The notes beneath the pieces were generated by a model. That model was given only the letters and a program-made list of their open reading frames with translations, made no database searches and was not told where the DNA came from. DNA of 64,000 nucleotides, taken from Alphaproteobacteria bacterium (GTDB lineage: Bacteria; Pseudomonadota; Alphaproteobacteria; Micavibrionales; Micavibrionaceae). Positions 10,413-20,965 of the stretch are shown in pieces. The DNA is taken from contig WGMJ01000018.1 in NCBI GenBank assembly GCA_016125135.1, positions 1-64,000 on the forward strand, written 5' to 3'. The position numbers and the translations under genes are program-made. Position 1 is the stretch's first letter; the number at the start of each line of letters is the position of its first letter.

Positions 10413-12469
10413 GCGGCTTTCCTTTCATCATTCTTCGAAAGGAATTTTTCAACGCAGGCCGTCATCACAGCAGAGGCTTTTGTAATGACGTTTGTTTTGT
10501 AGAAATTGCGCACGGCATTGTGGAACGGCTCCATTTTCACCGCGCCCGCTTGGCCAAATTGCTTCCACGGCGCAACAACCCGAACATCAGGCGATGCAAT
10601 ATGCGGAAATTCTTTGGCAATGCGCTGGCGTAGCGTGCCGAGATCATCATAAGGCAATGGTTTGCCAAGCGCTGTTGAAAGCGCACGTAGAATTTTCCAG
10701 TCCTCGCGTGCTTCACCCGGCGCATAGACAGCACGTTTTGCAATTTGCGCACGGCCCTCCATGTTCACGTAAGTTGCCTCTTTTTCTGTATAGGCCGCAC
10801 CCGGCAAAATAACATCAGCATGCGCTGCGCTACTGTCACCATGGTGGCCTTGGTAAATAACAAAAGCATTATCACCAAGCGCACGTGCAAAATCTGCGTT
10901 TAGCAAGAAAAGCACATCAACCTTGCCGTTTTCAGTGCCTTCAACAATATGCGCGAAATCCATACCGTTTGTCGCTGGCGTAAAGCCCACATCAAGTGCA
11001 CCAACGCGCCCTGCTTCTGTATGCAATATATTAAAGCCGTTCCAGCCATCTTTTACAAAGCCCATCTTCTCGGCGAAATCATGTAACTGCGCATGCAACG
11101 CAAGACCATCGGCACGTTGGAATACGCCCATACCAACAATCATGACAGGATTTTTAGCATTCTTGATTTTCTCGGCAAATGAATGCTGACCGCTGGCGAG
11201 CGCTTGTAAGCTGTCCGGCCCGACACCGATATATGTATGTTTGTATGTCAGATCTGCAGGTTCGCCAATCAAACCAACAGGCAGGCGCTTCTCAAGCCAT
11301 GTTTTACGGATACGCGCATTCACAAGCGTTGCCTCAACGCGCGGGTTTGTGCCCACTAATAAAATACAATCCGCCTGCTCGATATTCGCAATGCCTGTAT
11401 TGAAAATATAACCGGACCGTGTAGAGGCATCGAAATGTGCACCGTCAATACGGCAATCACGGTGCGGTGTGCCAAGATTATCAAGAATATCCTTCAGCGC
11501 GACAACAGATTCAACATCACACAAATCACCGGCAAGTGCCGCAATTTTGTTTTTATCTGTTTGCGCAATTTTAACAGCGATTGTTTCAAGCGCTTTTTCC
11601 CATGAAGCTTTTTCAAGCTTGCCGGTTTTGGCATTGCGTACATAAGGCGTATCAAGACGGCCTTTTTTGAGGCCATCAATTGCATAGCGGGAACGGTCAT
11701 TAGTCCATTCCTCGTTAATTTCTTCGTGTAAGCGTGGTAGCACGCGCATCACTTCACCGCCACGCGCGTCAACGCGGATATTGCTGCCAACAGCATCATG
11801 CACATCAATTGTTTCTGTTTTGCGCAGCTCCCATGAACGGGCTTTAAAGGCATAAGGCTTGTTTGTAAGTGCGCCAACAGGGCAAACATCAACAAGATTG
11901 CCTGACAGCTCGGAACCGATCATTTTTTCAACAAGCGTTCCAATTTCGGCATCCTCACCACGATTCAGCAATCCAAGGTCAGGCGTGCCTGCAATTTCAT
12001 CAGCAAAGCGCACACAGCGTGTGCATTGGATACAACGTGTCATCACTGTTTTTACAAGCGGGCCAAGCTCTTTATCTTTAACAGCGCGTTTGCTTTCGTA
12101 ATAACGCGAGCGGTCATAACCGTAACCAACTGCCTGATCCTGCAAATCACACTCGCCGCCCTGATCACAGATCGGGCAATCAAGCGGGTGGTTAATAAGG
12201 AGAAACTCCATTACACCTTTGCGCGCTTTATGGACCATTTCTGTGCCGGTGAATACTTCCATATTTTCACCTGCCGCCATGGCACATGAGGCAACAGGCT
12301 TGGGCGCGCCCTTCACTTCAACAAGACACATGCGGCAATTGGCAGGAACGCTCAGTTTGTCATGGTAACAAAAGCGCGGAATCTCGTAGCCCAACATTTC
12401 GGCAGCCTGTAAAATAGACGTGCCTTGCGCGACTTCAATTTCAGTATCGTTGATTTTTAACTTTGGCAT
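10409..12469 (-). CDS. nuoG: NADH-quinone oxidoreductase subunit G
   Basis: Large iron-sulfur subunit of complex I (686 residues). An N-terminal [2Fe-2S] domain has Cys 34, 45, 48 and 62. The His-Cys3 cluster motif is at about His 94, Cys 98, 101 and 107. A [4Fe-4S] motif CIQCTRC (146-152) with Cys 196 follows. A molybdopterin-oxidoreductase-like domain fills the rest without cofactor residues, as usual for alphaproteobacterial and mitochondrial types. It is separated from nuoF by a small secreted protein gene. Confidence 0.96.
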   Translation of the reverse strand: MPKLKINDTEIEVAQGTSILQAAEMLGYEIPRFCYHDKLSVPANCRMCLVEVKGAPKPVASCAMAAGENMEVFTGTEMVHKARKGVMEFLLINHPLDCPICDQGGECDLQDQAVGYGYDRSRYYESKRAVKDKELGPLVKTVMTRCIQCTRCVRFADEIAGTPDLGLLNRGEDAEIGTLVEKMIGSELSGNLVDVCPVGALTNKPYAFKARSWELRKTETIDVHDAVGSNIRVDARGGEVMRVLPRLHEEINEEWTNDRSRYAIDGLKKGRLDTPYVRNAKTGKLEKASWEKALETIAVKIAQTDKNKIAALAGDLCDVESVVALKDILDNLGTPHRDCRIDGAHFDASTRSGYIFNTGIANIEQADCILLVGTNPRVEATLVNARIRKTWLEKRLPVGLIGEPADLTYKHTYIGVGPDSLQALASGQHSFAEKIKNAKNPVMIVGMGVFQRADGLALHAQLHDFAEKMGFVKDGWNGFNILHTEAGRVGALDVGFTPATNGMDFAHIVEGTENGKVDVLFLLNADFARALGDNAFVIYQGHHGDSSAAHADVILPGAAYTEKEATYVNMEGRAQIAKRAVYAPGEAREDWKILRALSTALGKPLPYDDLGTLRQRIAKEFPHIASPDVRVVAPWKQFGQAGAVKMEPFHNAVRNFYKTNVITKASAVMTACVEKFLSKNDERKAA

Positions 12470-12500
12470 GATTTGACTTGTTTATACCCTATTCGCGCCT

Positions 12501-12914
12501 TTAACGGAATACGCCGAAATACTGGCATGATTCACGTCTGTTCGCATCATTCAAATAATCCTGCATCACCTTACGCTCGGCCCCTGTGGCATATAGAATT
12601 GCCTGCGTATCGCTAGGGTTATAGGTACCCGAGCCAAAATAACTCTGGCTGAATTTTAATACCTGCGCGCCGCCGAATTGCGTAAATAAGGTGCGGCCCA
12701 GACATAAGCATGCGTCCTCTGTATGCTTCTTCAGCCGCGGGATCTGGTCTTGCCGTAAAAGCCCTAACTCGAAATCCTGATAATACTGGTCTTTGCAGCC
12801 ATTCATAAACACATAAAGCGAGTAATTATTCGATGATGATTTATCAAGTTTTACCGCAGCATTTGCGCCGAACGCCATGAAACATAATAGAAAAATGGCG
12901 ATCAGAAATTTCAT
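12501..12914 (-). CDS. Hypothetical exported cysteine-containing protein between nuoF and nuoG
   Basis: Unrecognised protein of 137 residues with a clear signal peptide ([19 protein letters not shown], cleavage likely after ANA). The mature part has four cysteines (in NGCKDQYYQ, ACLCLG and ESCQYF), which fits a disulfide-bonded periplasmic protein. The start ATG at 12914 shares one base with the nuoF stop (TGATG); a GTG one codon upstream is also possible. Translational coupling to nuoF suggests expression with complex I. A periplasmic protein here is unusual and its role is unknown. Confidence 0.65.
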   Translation of the reverse strand: MKFLIAIFLLCFMAFGANAAVKLDKSSSNNYSLYVFMNGCKDQYYQDFELGLLRQDQIPRLKKHTEDACLCLGRTLFTQFGGAQVLKFSQSYFGSGTYNPSDTQAILYATGAERKVMQDYLNDANRRESCQYFGVFR

Positions 12915-14191
12915 CACGCAGCCATTTTCCGGTATTCAAGAATGCGGCGCTCGACCTCGGGGCGGAAATGGCGCATAAGGCCCTGAATAGGCCAAGCCGA
13001 CGCATCACCATGTGCGCATATTGTATGGCCTTCAATCTGCTTCGAAACTTCCAGCAGCATATCAATTTCTTCCAGCTCGGCATGGCCCTTCACAAGGCGC
13101 TGCATTGTGCGCCACATCCAGCCTGTGCCTTCACGACACGGCGTACATTGGCCGCAGCTTTCATGCATATAAAAATATGAAAGACGCGCAATCGCATAAA
13201 CAATATCGGTTGATTTATCCATCACGATAACGCCTGCCGTGCCCAAACCACTTTGCACGGCGCGTAGTGAGTCAAAATCCATTGTTACTGTGTCACAAAT
13301 TTCTTTTGGCAAAAGTGGCGTTGATGAACCGCCCGGAATAATTGCTAAAACATTATCCCACCCGCCGCGAACGCCGCCTGCGTGTTTTTCAATCAGCTCT
13401 TTCAGCGGAATGCCCATTGCTTCTTCAACGTTGCAAGGCTGGTTTACGTGGCCAGAAATACAGAAAAGTTTCGTGCCCGTATTTTTCTCGTTCGGGCCAA
13501 TCTTGCTGAACCACTCACCGCCACGGCGCATAATTGCAGGCGCACAGGAAATTGTTTCAACGTTATTGATTGTTGTCGGGCAGCTATAAAGGCCCGCAGC
13601 TGCAGGGAATGGCGGCTTGTTGCGTGGCTGGCCTTTTTTACCTTCAATACTTTCAATGAGGGCTGTTTCCTCGCCGCAAATATAAGCGCCACCACCACGA
13701 TGTAAAACAACATCATAGTCCCAGCCGCTGCCTGCTGCATTTTTACCCAGCAACCCGTTCGCATAGGCTTCTTCAATTGCTTTTACAACAGTTGAACCTT
13801 CGTTGCAGAATTCGCCACGGATATAAATGTAACAACGGTTTGCACCAATCGCAAAACCGGCAATAAGCGCGCCTTCTAAAAGCTTGTGCGGTTCGTTGCG
13901 CAGAATATCACGGTCTTTACATGTACCCGGTTCTGACTCGTCAGCGTTAATCACAAGGTAACAAGGTTTGTCGGATTGCTTGGGCATGAACGACCATTTC
14001 ATACCAGTCGGGAAACCCGCGCCACCACGGCCACGCAGGCCCGATTTTTTCATCTCTTCGATAACCCAGTCGCGGCCCTTCGCGATGATGTCTTTGGTAT
14101 TATTCCAGTCGCCACGCTTGCGGGCGTACTCAAGGCTCCAGGGCTCCTGCCCATAAATATTGGTAAAAATCCGGTCTTTATCGTCCAGCAT
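12914..14191 (-). CDS. nuoF: NADH-quinone oxidoreductase subunit F
   Basis: Binds NADH and FMN and carries cluster N3 (425 residues, usual length). The FMN/NADH glycine-rich segment [10 protein letters not shown] is at residues 51-60, and the second motif [12 protein letters not shown] at about 165-176. Cluster cysteines are 346, 349, 352 ([13 protein letters not shown]) and 392. It is the first nuo gene in this run. Upstream on the same strand is a sodium:solute symporter, so nuoA-E are not adjacent as they usually are. Confidence 0.96.
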   Translation of the reverse strand: MLDDKDRIFTNIYGQEPWSLEYARKRGDWNNTKDIIAKGRDWVIEEMKKSGLRGRGGAGFPTGMKWSFMPKQSDKPCYLVINADESEPGTCKDRDILRNEPHKLLEGALIAGFAIGANRCYIYIRGEFCNEGSTVVKAIEEAYANGLLGKNAAGSGWDYDVVLHRGGGAYICGEETALIESIEGKKGQPRNKPPFPAAAGLYSCPTTINNVETISCAPAIMRRGGEWFSKIGPNEKNTGTKLFCISGHVNQPCNVEEAMGIPLKELIEKHAGGVRGGWDNVLAIIPGGSSTPLLPKEICDTVTMDFDSLRAVQSGLGTAGVIVMDKSTDIVYAIARLSYFYMHESCGQCTPCREGTGWMWRTMQRLVKGHAELEEIDMLLEVSKQIEGHTICAHGDASAWPIQGLMRHFRPEVERRILEYRKMAA

Positions 14192-14227
14192 ATTGATTCT
14201 CTTAGTTTTACTCGGCCCTATTTAAGC

Positions 14228-15589
14228 CTATTCAGTTACTTTTTTATAGAGCCAAATATTAGACGTAATGTAGATAAATGTACAAATAACCAGTGCGGGG
14301 GTAAATGTTGCCTCCCACTCCAACATTGTGGCCGTGATTGTTATCAGCGTTCCGGCGATTATTGTAATAAGCCCAGCTAACGGTGATGTACGCTTCAGCC
14401 AAAGCCCTGCGATAATCGTCACCACCAGCCCTGCTGCGCCGAAGGTGGATGAAAGCTCGATCAGCCCGAATATATTCTCCCCGCTCGTCGCTATAAAGAA
14501 AACCGCAATGGCTGAAAGAATAACGATAAGACGATCGACCATCACCTTTTTCTTCTCGTCGGTTTTGAGCAGCGGGTGAATAATGTTATGGCCAAGCAGC
14601 GCCGACACAGCCAGTAAGGTACTATTTACGGTCGACATGATAGCCGATACAAGCGCGCCGATGAAAATAACGTAAGCCGGGTAAGGCAGAATATTTTCTG
14701 CGAGTTTTGGAAGGAACCCGTCGCTATCATCCCCCGCCTGAATAAAATTATAAGCGAACAGGCCCACAAGCACAGGCATAAGCCCGACTGTGATATAAAG
14801 CCCAGCAGCACCGAAGCATGATTGCCGCGCAACTGAAGGTGATTTTGTAGCAAGAATACGCGAAATTGCTTCTTGCGCCATCAGCGAGCCCACAATAGCA
14901 ATCATCCATGTATCAATTTGTGCCATCAGGCTTTCATCGGGCGCGATGAGTGAAAGTCGCACTGAAGAAAGCGCATGGCTCACATCAATTGTATGGCCAT
15001 GCTGGATAAAAACAAAAAGCAGAATAAGCCCGAGGCCCACCGCCATCACCACGCCTTGAATAAAGTCGGTAACGATATCTCCCATCATACCGCCAAGCCA
15101 AGTGAGTACCATCACAGCGCCAAGACCGGCCAGAATAGCGTGCGTTAAGTCCACACCCAGTAGAGACGAAAGAATATGCCCAAGCGCTAATATCTGCGCT
15201 GCCGCCCAAAACAGCGAAGTCGGTGTCATAACAATGATAGAAAGGATTTCTGTTGCGCGGCCGTATTTATCGCGGAAGAAATCACCGAGAGTCATATAGG
15301 CTTGCGCACGCATTTTATAGGAAATCAACAAGCCGAACAGAATAAGGCAAATCGTATAGCCAAACGGGTCAGCCCGACCACCAGATAATCCTTGCGCAGC
15401 AACAGCCCCTGATGAACCCATTACTGTTTCAGCGCCAAACCATGTGGCAAATAATGAAAATGACGCAAGCCAGAAGCCAACCTGCCGGCCGGCGAGAAGG
15501 TAATCACTCTCTGACTTGATGCCGCGCGAGATATAAAGCGAAATAAAAAACTGGATTGCGAGATAGGCGATAAGAATAGCTATCGTCAT
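14228..15589 (-). CDS. Sodium:solute symporter family protein
   Basis: Inner-membrane transporter of the SSS (LeuT-fold) family, 453 residues and about 13 hydrophobic helices. The early GxxSxxATWFGAETVMGSSG type segment, the AYMTLGDFFRDKYG motif and the later SAIMSTVNSTLLAVSALLGHN segment are typical of the family. The substrate cannot be read from the sequence; the set includes sugars, amino acids, proline, pantothenate and sensor-linked members. Its ATG overlaps the stop of the preceding metallo-beta-lactamase-fold gene as ATGA. nuoF follows 36 bases downstream. Confidence 0.85.
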   Translation of the reverse strand: MTIAILIAYLAIQFFISLYISRGIKSESDYLLAGRQVGFWLASFSLFATWFGAETVMGSSGAVAAQGLSGGRADPFGYTICLILFGLLISYKMRAQAYMTLGDFFRDKYGRATEILSIIVMTPTSLFWAAAQILALGHILSSLLGVDLTHAILAGLGAVMVLTWLGGMMGDIVTDFIQGVVMAVGLGLILLFVFIQHGHTIDVSHALSSVRLSLIAPDESLMAQIDTWMIAIVGSLMAQEAISRILATKSPSVARQSCFGAAGLYITVGLMPVLVGLFAYNFIQAGDDSDGFLPKLAENILPYPAYVIFIGALVSAIMSTVNSTLLAVSALLGHNIIHPLLKTDEKKKVMVDRLIVILSAIAVFFIATSGENIFGLIELSSTFGAAGLVVTIIAGLWLKRTSPLAGLITIIAGTLITITATMLEWEATFTPALVICTFIYITSNIWLYKKVTE

Positions 15590-16368
15590 AGCGTAAATTC
15601 CAACCCGTCATAGGCGGGGGCATAGCCTTGCGGCAGTTCCTTCAACAATGTTTGGTAATCCTGCCCAGCTGTGAGGTGCGTCAAAAATACTTGTTTAGCC
15701 CCTATCCGCTTATTCAGGTCAATCACGCGGCTGTAAGATGCATGAACAGTAATCATATCATTCATACCTGCGCCGCCATCAACAATCCATGTATCGATCC
15801 CTTTAAGCGCTTCAATAGATGCATCAGCAAGGTTCGTCATATCAGTTGAATAACCAATATTGCCAAAACGAAAGCCAATTGATTCAATATTGCCATGCTG
15901 CTGCGGGAACGGCGTGTATATAATATCACCGATTTGCTGTTCATTATAATAAGCGTCCTCATCCCAAACTTGCGGCGCGACAAGCACAGGGTAGAGCGGA
16001 TCAGTTTCAACAAGTACATAATTGAAGCGCCGCATCAACTCGTCATAGGTTGCCTTGTTCATAAAAGCAGGCATTTGCTTCTTGGCGCGGAAGGTATAAG
16101 GCCGCACATCATCAATACCGTTTACATGGTCGCTATGCGCATGTGTATAAAGAACTGCATCAAGCGTTTCGATTTTATATTTTACCGTTTGCATACGGAA
16201 ATCCTGCCCCGTATCAACAATTATGGAAGTCGTATCTGATTTCACCCAGATGCTCGGCCGCATACGGAAATTTTTTGGCTCGTTCGGGTCACAGGCGCGC
16301 CAGACATCCCCCACCAGCGGAACGCCCATTGAGCCGCCACAGCCAAGTATAGTTAGCTTTGTTGCCAT
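15586..16368 (-). CDS. MBL-fold metallo-hydrolase, PhnP-like
   Basis: Metallo-beta-lactamase-fold protein of 260 residues. The metal motif HAHSDH is at 76-81 and followed by DDVRPYTF. The N-terminal TILGCGGSMGVP segment and the late conserved histidine in LTHLTAG are typical of the PhnP/RNase Z-like branch, which hydrolyses cyclic phosphodiesters in known members. In alphaproteobacteria such genes commonly follow tatD, as here (16-base overlap), which hints at a linked nucleic-acid or nucleotide role. The exact substrate is unknown. Confidence 0.85.
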   Translation of the reverse strand: MATKLTILGCGGSMGVPLVGDVWRACDPNEPKNFRMRPSIWVKSDTTSIIVDTGQDFRMQTVKYKIETLDAVLYTHAHSDHVNGIDDVRPYTFRAKKQMPAFMNKATYDELMRRFNYVLVETDPLYPVLVAPQVWDEDAYYNEQQIGDIIYTPFPQQHGNIESIGFRFGNIGYSTDMTNLADASIEALKGIDTWIVDGGAGMNDMITVHASYSRVIDLNKRIGAKQVFLTHLTAGQDYQTLLKELPQGYAPAYDGLEFTL

Positions 16369-17159
16369 GTGTCCTGCGCTTTCGGGAACAGCTTGAAAAA
16401 GTTTTCGGTTGTAATGCGAGCAAATTCCTTTTCTTCAATGCCCAAATGGTCTGCCAGAAATTTACCTGTATGCGAAACAAATGCAGGCTCATTCGTTTTG
16501 CCGCGCATTGGCTCTGGCGCCAAGTACGGTGCATCGGTTTCAACGAGAATACGATCCAGCGGAACAGTTTTTGCAATTGCACGTAGCTCGTCTGCATTTT
16601 TAAACGTCACCATGCCGGAAAAAGAAATATAAAAACCGAAATCAAGCGCTTCTTGTGCCATCCATGCGGATGAGCTGAACGAATGCATAACGCCCGTTAC
16701 TGTGGTTCCTGCACCCTCTTCCTTCAGCACCTTGATAATATCCTCATCTGCTTCGCGGGCATGAATAATAACAGGCAGCTTTGTTGCACGGGCAACAGCC
16801 AGCTGCTTGCGGAAGGCAACAAACTGATCATCCCGTGGGCTGAAGTCATAATGGTAATCAAGCCCCGTTTCGCCGATGGCGATAATTTTACTATTTTCAT
16901 TTGCTTTATTGATAAACCAGTCAGCGCTCAGCTCTTTCTCGGCATGTTTGCCACTATCATGCGGGTGTGTACCAAGTGACATCCAGATATTCGGCTGCTC
17001 TATAAGTTTTTCAAGTACTGGCAGCTCTTCCGTCGGGCGGCAGCTGATTGTCAGCATGGCATCCACCTGATGCGCTTCGGCTTTTTGTATTATTTCAGCC
17101 AGCGCACCTGCTTCTTGCAGCTTCGGATGGTTTAAATGGCAGTGAGAGTCAATCCACAT
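16353..17159 (-). CDS. tatD: TatD family metal-dependent hydrolase
   Basis: TatD-type amidohydrolase-fold DNase, 268 residues. Metal ligands are visible: His 6 and His 8 in DSHCHL, Glu 97 in GETGLD, His 133 in IIHAREA, His 159 in MHSF and Asp 209 in VETDAPYL. Family members are 3'-5' exonucleases or YcfH-like enzymes. It lies between the EamA gene and the MBL-fold gene, downstream of metG, a widely conserved order. Confidence 0.93.
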   Translation of the reverse strand: MWIDSHCHLNHPKLQEAGALAEIIQKAEAHQVDAMLTISCRPTEELPVLEKLIEQPNIWMSLGTHPHDSGKHAEKELSADWFINKANENSKIIAIGETGLDYHYDFSPRDDQFVAFRKQLAVARATKLPVIIHAREADEDIIKVLKEEGAGTTVTGVMHSFSSSAWMAQEALDFGFYISFSGMVTFKNADELRAIAKTVPLDRILVETDAPYLAPEPMRGKTNEPAFVSHTGKFLADHLGIEEKEFARITTENFFKLFPKAQDTWQQS

Positions 17160-17166
17160 AACCGCA

Positions 17167-17622
17167 TCAACTCTTTAGAAAGATAAAGGTGACACCCGCA
17201 ATGACGAGAAGCCCCCCGATTGCAATTCCAAGGTTGATTTGCACTTCCTTGAACAAGAGCCAGCAAAATAAAAACGTGAATAATGGATATGATATTTCTA
17301 TCATACTTGAGATAGTCGCGTTCTTTTCCTTGATACTGTTATAGATAAGCAAATCGCCAGCCATGTAGCAGAACAACGCTAAAAGAAAAAGTAAGAGCAC
17401 CGTCTTGCTGTTTAAAATGATATTAATCTGGCCCATAACATCATCCTTTTGCAGATAGGCAAGCACTGCAAAAAAGATTGTTAATAAAAAGCTGATCAAC
17501 AGCATATAGACGGTTGGCGATACACCCGCCTTCATAATTTTTTCGGAGACTGCATAAACAAGCCCCCATACAACAGAGGCCCCCACCGCAAGCCAAAACC
17601 ATGTATGGGTGGGTGTAAACAT
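17167..17622 (-). CDS. Single-domain EamA family transporter
   Basis: Integral membrane protein of 151 residues with five hydrophobic segments, matching one EamA (drug/metabolite transporter) repeat instead of the usual two, so it probably works as a dimer. The C-terminal pattern PLFTFLFCWLLFKEVQINLGIAIGG..LVIAGV is the family hallmark. Substrate is unknown. It is packed between metG (2 bases away) and tatD (7 bases away), so cotranscription is likely. Confidence 0.8.
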   Translation of the reverse strand: MFTPTHTWFWLAVGASVVWGLVYAVSEKIMKAGVSPTVYMLLISFLLTIFFAVLAYLQKDDVMGQINIILNSKTVLLLFLLALFCYMAGDLLIYNSIKEKNATISSMIEISYPLFTFLFCWLLFKEVQINLGIAIGGLLVIAGVTFIFLKS

Positions 17623-17624
17623 AT

Positions 17625-19157
17625 TTACGCCGCAGCCTTTTCTTCCAGCCGCGGGAAAATTCCCTCGGGCTGAGCAATCACAGTGCCTGCTTTCAAATGG
17701 TTTGCAATATTTACAAAACTTCTTTCGTTTGCAGGGATCACAAGCTGGTCAAGCAGTTTGCCCGCAGCCGTGGGAATAACAGGCTGTAACAAAATTCCCA
17801 GACAGCGTATAACTTCACAAAGAACATAAAGCACTGTTCCCATGCGCGCTGTATCTGTTTTCTTCAATGACCATGGCGCCTGTGTATCAATATAGGCGTT
17901 TGCATCATTCACAACACTCCAGATTGCTTCGAATGCTTTGTGGAAAGCCTGATTATCTATTTGCTCGCGCACATTAATGATGGCGTTATGTGCCTTTGTT
18001 AGTAAAATTGTATCATCTTGTGTGTATTCGCTTGGTGCAGGAATTTTTGCTTCGCAATTTTTGTAAATAAATGAAAGCGTGCGCTGCGCGAGGTTGCCTA
18101 AACCATTAGCAAGGTCATTATTGATACGGTTAATAGCCTGTGAATGGCTGAAATCACCATCATTGCCAAATGGCACTTCGCGTAGCAGGAAGTAACGTGA
18201 GGCATCAACACCGTAACGCGCGACCAGATCTTCCGGCGCAATAACATTGCCGAGAGATTTTGACATTTTCTCGCCTTCAATTGTCCACCAGCCGTGGGCG
18301 AACACGCGTTTTGGCGGTGCAATGCCAGCTGCCAGCAAAAATGCAGGCCAGTAAACAGCATGGAAGCGCAAAATATCTTTGCCGATCATGTGCAGGTCAG
18401 CAGGCCAGTATTTCGAGCAATCATTCGGGTAACCGGCTGCTGTTAAATAGTTTGTCAGCGCATCAATCCAGACATACATCACATGTTTGCCATTGCCAGG
18501 CACTTTCACGCCCCAGTCAAACGTTGTACGGCTCACAGATAAATCTTTCAGCCCGCCCTTTACAAAGCTTTTTACTTCGTTGAAGCGGCTTTCAGGCATC
18601 ACAAAATGTGGATTCTCGTTATAAAATTTCAGCAGCTTGTCTTGCCACGCAGAAAGCTTGAAGAAATAGCTTTCTTCAACCATCCACTCAACAGGGGCCC
18701 CTGTGGGGGCCAGCTTTTTACCGTCCGGCCCATCTTTTAATTCTTCTTCGTCGTAATAGGCTTCGTCACGCACGGCGTACCAGCCCTCATATTTGCTCAG
18801 ATAAATATCACCTGTTTCAACAAGTTTCGTCCAAAGCGCTTGGCATGCTTTTTTATGGCGCTCTTCCGTTGTGCGGATAAAATCATCATTCGTGTATTGT
18901 AGAAGTGGTACAAGGTCGCGGAAGGTTACCGATACTTCATCGGTGAATTGTTGCGGGGTCATCCCTGCTTTTTCGGCTGATTGTTTTACTTTCAGCCCGT
19001 GCTCATCAGTACCTGTAAGAAATTTTACATCAAAACCATCGAGCCTTTTAAAACGTGCCAGCACATCGCATGCAATTGTTGTGTAGGCATGGCCTAAATG
19101 CGGCTTGTCGTTCACATAGTAAATCGGCGTTGTGACGTAATAGGTATTTTTCGACAT
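17625..19157 (-). CDS. metG: Methionyl-tRNA synthetase
   Basis: Class I aminoacyl-tRNA synthetase, 510 residues. The HIGH-type motif is HLGH at residues 20-23 and the KMSKS motif lies in GEKMSKSLGN. The connective segment around EEELKDGPDGKKLAPTGAP lacks the zinc-knuckle cysteines, so it belongs to the zinc-free type. It lacks the C-terminal tRNA-binding extension of the long E. coli form. Its ATG shares a base with the holB stop (TAATG). Confidence 0.96.
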   Translation of the reverse strand: MSKNTYYVTTPIYYVNDKPHLGHAYTTIACDVLARFKRLDGFDVKFLTGTDEHGLKVKQSAEKAGMTPQQFTDEVSVTFRDLVPLLQYTNDDFIRTTEERHKKACQALWTKLVETGDIYLSKYEGWYAVRDEAYYDEEELKDGPDGKKLAPTGAPVEWMVEESYFFKLSAWQDKLLKFYNENPHFVMPESRFNEVKSFVKGGLKDLSVSRTTFDWGVKVPGNGKHVMYVWIDALTNYLTAAGYPNDCSKYWPADLHMIGKDILRFHAVYWPAFLLAAGIAPPKRVFAHGWWTIEGEKMSKSLGNVIAPEDLVARYGVDASRYFLLREVPFGNDGDFSHSQAINRINNDLANGLGNLAQRTLSFIYKNCEAKIPAPSEYTQDDTILLTKAHNAIINVREQIDNQAFHKAFEAIWSVVNDANAYIDTQAPWSLKKTDTARMGTVLYVLCEVIRCLGILLQPVIPTAAGKLLDQLVIPANERSFVNIANHLKAGTVIAQPEGIFPRLEEKAAA

Positions 19158-20311
19158 TAATTAAAAATCCTTTCGAAAATCTGGAGAACCCCTGCCCTGC
19201 GATCAAGCGTTGCAAGGCGTATGTCATTCAATAGCCCTTGCACTTCTTCGTATTTGGCAAGCATCGTAAGCTGGTTATGCCCTTCTGCCAGCGTAGCAAG
19301 GCCAGCATCCTGCATCGGGCGCGGCAATGCTTCACCGCGGGCTAGCGTTGAAAGCAATGCCTGATAGGTGAATGAAATAATCGTTTCAAAGAATGTATAT
19401 TGTTCTTCGTTTTCAGCACGGCCTATACGCTCGCCAAGCTGGTGAATAAGGCCATAGTCAGGCTTGCCGCGCATCGCCATAAAACTCCAGATCTCTTGCA
19501 GGAAAGCCAGCTTCTCGGCTTCTAGCAATTCATTGATAGCCGCAACAGACCCACGCGCATACATGAAGAGTAATTCTTTTTGCGAAGCAGGCAGCGATAA
19601 GCCATAGGCGCTGAATACACGCTCGATATCATTCTGCACAAGCGCATCAAAATGGAATACACGGCAGCGCGAACGGATTGTAGGGAGCAATGACGCTAAC
19701 CTGCTGGTCACAAGCATCAGGATTGTACGCGGTGGCGGCTCTTCTAATGTTTTTAAAAGCGCGTTTTGCGAAGCCTCGTTCATTGTATCGGCATCATCAA
19801 TAATCACAATCCGCCAGCCATTTTCTTCGCTCGGCTTATTTTGCAGGAATTTCGGGATATCGCGGATCTGATCGATCTTTAGTACCGTGAATAAGCGGCC
19901 CTTGCTTTCATCATATTCACGTTCAACAAAACGAAAATCAGGGTGGCCACCAGCACTCAGTTTTCTGAATATTTCATGGTCAGCCGGTAACCTAAAATTC
20001 AGCCCCGTGCTTTCCTGCGCCGGTGCAGGGCCAAATAAGCCACCATCATCTGCTGCATTCGCGCTATCTGCAAAAATTGCGCGCGCCAAGTGCCATGCAA
20101 AAGTGCCTTTGCCCACGCTACGCGGGCCAGCAAGAATAATACCGTGCGGCATTCTGTTGGCTGCATAAAGCTTACTGATAAGTTCTATTTGCCTGTCATG
20201 CCCGAACAGGAACGGATTATCGCGCGCAAGCGGAAGCTCGGCCGCAGCTTGAATACCGCTATCGGCTTCAAAAAATTCGTCTTCTTCAATGGCTTCTTCA
20301 AAAAGTGACAT
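19157..20311 (-). CDS. holB: DNA polymerase III subunit delta prime
   Basis: Clamp-loader AAA+ subunit that helps load the beta sliding clamp. At 384 residues it carries a P-loop-like GPRSVGKGT near residue 62, the acidic Walker B-type IIDDADTMN, and SRC motif-like RSRCRVF after the DALLKTLEEPPP-type segment (here NALLKTLEEPPP). The N-terminal roughly 40 residues are acidic and extend the usual start. The order metG, holB, tmk, dacC is common in alphaproteobacteria. Confidence 0.92.
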   Translation of the reverse strand: MSLFEEAIEEDEFFEADSGIQAAAELPLARDNPFLFGHDRQIELISKLYAANRMPHGIILAGPRSVGKGTFAWHLARAIFADSANAADDGGLFGPAPAQESTGLNFRLPADHEIFRKLSAGGHPDFRFVEREYDESKGRLFTVLKIDQIRDIPKFLQNKPSEENGWRIVIIDDADTMNEASQNALLKTLEEPPPRTILMLVTSRLASLLPTIRSRCRVFHFDALVQNDIERVFSAYGLSLPASQKELLFMYARGSVAAINELLEAEKLAFLQEIWSFMAMRGKPDYGLIHQLGERIGRAENEEQYTFFETIISFTYQALLSTLARGEALPRPMQDAGLATLAEGHNQLTMLAKYEEVQGLLNDIRLATLDRRAGVLQIFERIFN

Positions 20312-20338
20312 TCACGCATTTCCTGCAAGGAGAAGCTG

Positions 20339-20965
20339 TTATATACCAGCTTTTTCTATAATTTGCCTAGTAATATCATCCATATTCTGGAGGGCATCAA
20401 TAACCACAAAACGCGCGGGATACATTTTGGCAACTTCCAGATAGCCCTGGCGCAATTTCTCGAAATAAGCCAAGCCCTTATTCTCGAAACGGTTCTCGCC
20501 GCTTTGCGTTTCCGCAACCCTTTTACCACAGCGCGCCAGCCCAACATCGGCAGGCACATCCAGCAGAAACGTCAAATCAGGTTCGAAATCACCAATCGCC
20601 AATTCCTTTAATGTATTCACCCATTCAAGCCCCAACCCACCTGCAAAACCCTGGTAGGCACGTGACGAGTCAGCAAAGCGGTCAGAGATTACAATTTTTC
20701 CTGCAACGAGTGCGGGTTTGATTAAATTCTCGACATGGTTTTGCCGGGCGGCAAAAAGTAAAAACGCCTCAGACTGCGGTGACCAGTTACCACCATCAAC
20801 ATTTGCAAGCAACGGCCTTATATTCTCGGCTTCCGGTGTACCGCCCGGTTCACGCGTTACAACAACATCGTGCCCTTTGCTGCGCAGATATTCGGCAAAG
20901 CGCTTCACTTGCGTGCTTTTACCCGAGCCATCACCGCCTTCGAACGTGATAAATTTTCCGGCCAC
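20339..20965 (-). CDS. tmk: Thymidylate kinase
   Basis: Phosphorylates dTMP to dTDP with ATP. The protein has 208 residues, the usual length. The P-loop EGGDGSGKST is at about residues 9-18, the substrate motif TREPGGTPEAE at about 38, and the DRFADSSRAYQG motif at about 95. It lies between dacC (its ATG shares the dacC stop position) and holB, 27 bases apart. Confidence 0.96.
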   Translation of the reverse strand: MAGKFITFEGGDGSGKSTQVKRFAEYLRSKGHDVVVTREPGGTPEAENIRPLLANVDGGNWSPQSEAFLLFAARQNHVENLIKPALVAGKIVISDRFADSSRAYQGFAGGLGLEWVNTLKELAIGDFEPDLTFLLDVPADVGLARCGKRVAETQSGENRFENKGLAYFEKLRQGYLEVAKMYPARFVVIDALQNMDDITRQIIEKAGI

